Positions 37,405-38,291 of a stretch of 38,291 bases of DNA are shown here, one piece after another. The DNA is taken from contig VAXM01000073.1 of NCBI GenBank assembly GCA_005883335.1, positions 1-38,291 of the forward strand, written 5' to 3'. The number at the start of each line of letters is the position of its first letter. The stretch's first letter is position 1. The notes below the pieces were generated by a model. That model saw nothing but the letters and a program-made list of their open reading frames with translations, did no database searches and was not told the origin of the DNA. This DNA is from Actinomycetota bacterium (GTDB taxonomy: Bacteria; Actinomycetota; Thermoleophilia; Gaiellales; Gaiellaceae). The position numbers and the translations under genes were made by a program.

Positions 37405-38163
37405 TTCGCCTGCCGGCCGGATTCCCCGTTTTCCGGCGCGGGCGACGAGGCCCGGCGCGAAGACCTGGGCCAGCGTTGCGATGCGGTAGTAGCGCGGCAC
37501 GAATATCTCGGCGCGGTCGCGCTCCACTGCCGCGACGATTCGGTTCGCCACCAGCTCCGGCTCGACGACGACGGCTCGCAGGAGGCTGCCGGAGAAGCGC
37601 GAGCGTTGCGGGAAGCCGGGCGTCTCGACGAAGCCGGGCAGCACGGTGTGGACGTGGATCCCTCGTTCCCGGAGCTCGCTGCGGGCCGCGCGCGAGAATG
37701 CGAGCTGGGCGTGCTTCGAGGCGCTGTACGGCCCCGCCGCGCCACTCGAGATCGTCCCGGCGACGGACACCACGTTCACGACGTGCGACGGAGCAGCCGC
37801 CTCGAGCGCGGGCAGGAACGCGCGCAGGCACCAGACGCCGCCGAGGTAGTTCGTCCGCGTCACGGTCTCGATCAGCTCTGCGTCGGCGCGCAGGAAGCCG
37901 CCTCGGCCCGGGATGCCGGCGCCGTTCACGAGCAGCCCGATCTCCGGATGGCGCTCGCGGATCGCGGCGGCAATGCGTTCGACCTCCGAGCGGTCGCCGA
38001 CGTCGCAGCGCTCCCACTCCGCGCCGAGCTCCCCAGCCACCGCGCGCAGACGCTCCTCGCCGCGCGCGACCAGGACGCAGCTCCAGCCTCGCTCCGTCAG
38101 CTTCCGGGCGACCGCGGCGCCGATGCCGCTCGAGCCGCCGGTGACGACCGCTATCTTCGGCAC
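37402..38163 (-). CDS. short-chain dehydrogenase/reductase
   Basis: A 253-residue classical SDR. The cofactor motif is VVTGGSSGIGAAVARKL, with VLVARGEERL after strand 2, where the Arg suggests NADP(H). NGAGIPGRGG is the NNAG-type motif, VVNVVSVAG contains the catalytic Ser strand, and the catalytic PYSASKHA follows. The C-terminal region has VLPGFVETPG and a hydrophobic stretch (IATLAQVFAPGLVARAG) seen in SDRs of lipid or membrane-associated metabolism. The substrate is unknown. The GTG start overlaps the end of the upstream partial gene by 13 bases, and the MarR gene follows within 10 bases, so MarR may regulate this enzyme. Confidence 0.9.
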   Translation of the reverse strand: MPKIAVVTGGSSGIGAAVARKLTERGWSCVLVARGEERLRAVAGELGAEWERCDVGDRSEVERIAAAIRERHPEIGLLVNGAGIPGRGGFLRADAELIETVTRTNYLGGVWCLRAFLPALEAAAPSHVVNVVSVAGTISSGAAGPYSASKHAQLAFSRAARSELRERGIHVHTVLPGFVETPGFPQRSRFSGSLLRAVVVEPELVANRIVAAVERDRAEIFVPRYYRIATLAQVFAPGLVARAGKRGIRPAGE

Positions 38164-38291
38164 ACGCGAACGACCCGCCGTGCCTGTGCCCGCCGGCCCC
38201 GCCGGTCTGTGAGGACGACGCGCAGCACGTGCCGTCCCCGCGAGGCCTTCTTCGGCCTCCAGGTCGCGCCGTAGACTCCGAGCGGGCTGCC
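38151..38291 (-). CDS. C-terminal end of an unidentified, probably exported protein (partial)
   Basis: The last 46 residues of a gene that begins beyond the window, ending at TAG 38153-38151. The piece GVYGATWRPKKASRGRHVLRVV followed by a basic, Arg-rich end (VVRVCRR) looks like the final strands of an Ig-like or bacterial big-type domain. Such domains, with a G-x-H-x-L-x-V-x-A/V pattern, close many secreted actinobacterial proteins. The identity is not known. It overlaps the SDR start by 13 bases. Confidence 0.5.
   Translation of the reverse strand, partial: GSPLGVYGATWRPKKASRGRHVLRVVLTDRRGRRAQARRVVRVCRR

Noticed and set aside
1-38291. CRISPR arrays, IS elements, integrase genes or prophage genes
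   Set aside because: No spaced direct-repeat series, transposase or integrase motif, or att-like repeat was found; composition looks even along the window.

Overview
The window is a GC-rich, tightly packed chromosomal segment with single-copy core genes, many GTG/TTG starts and 1-40 bp gene overlaps. Several traits point to Actinobacteriota, most likely class Thermoleophilia (Gaiellales/Solirubrobacterales-like): a type-2 PyrF, a GuaB3-type IMPDH-like protein beside guaA, the murI-rph-rdgB order, an acpS-nnr-alr cluster, a mobile-element-free layout, and TANNNT -10 boxes lying 6-10 nt before start codons. The taxonomic call is inference from gene content. No tRNA, rRNA, IS element, prophage or CRISPR array was seen, and no gene-free stretch exceeds 300 bases.

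Layout. 1-1528: end of a probable glutathione S-transferase, an alpha/beta hydrolase and a rhodanese, ending at a hairpin shared with the convergent set at 1562-5372 (secreted orphan, Leu/Ile/Val-type binding protein, secreted S15-like hydrolase). 5384-8151: murI, rph, mgtC-like, rdgB. 8119-8943: YihY membrane protein. 8978-10533: roadblock-like protein, one-helix protein, pyrE, then HU with its own promoter. 10613-16667: pyrF, LysM protein, DacA-like protein (KTG motif missing), fruK-like kinase, guaB3, guaA. 16630-18232: phospholipase D-like and uracil-DNA glycosylase-like genes, head to head. 18229-22340: rplM, rpsI, glmM (broken by a 124-bp tandem duplication), glmS. 22327-24880: beta-hydroxyacid dehydrogenase, LysE-type exporter, ArsP/DUF318 permease. 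24837-28570: ECF sigma factor with a membrane/proline-rich tail, truncated receiver domain, zinc-ribbon protein, mreB, secreted two-repeat protein. 28686-31092: proline iminopeptidase, ArfB, HAD phosphatase, acpS. 31085-36331: nnrE-nnrD fusion, AAA ATPase behind an operator array, alr, CCA-adding enzyme family, methyltransferase. 36328-38291: small membrane protein, a hidden SelW/Rdx-type selenoprotein candidate, a MarR regulator, an SDR and the end of an unidentified protein.

How the genes fit together. Cell-wall precursor supply is prominent: MurI (D-Glu), Alr (D-Ala), GlmM and GlmS (UDP-GlcNAc route), a DD-carboxypeptidase relative, a LysM protein and MreB. Nucleotide metabolism is the second theme: PyrE, PyrF, GuaA, GuaB3, RdgB, RNase PH. 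The third is repair and quality control: NAD(P)HX repair, UDG, ArfB.

The most notable point is at 36746-36964. A complete small thioredoxin-fold (Rdx) gene is interrupted only by an in-frame TGA exactly at the second position of its Cys-x-x-Cys redox motif, followed by a perfect hairpin at a distance suited to a bacterial SECIS. Other points worth checking are the glmM duplication, the missing KTG segment in the DacA-like protein, the operator array before the ATPase, non-ATG/GTG/TTG starts for rdgB and marR, and the widespread leaderless promoter pattern.
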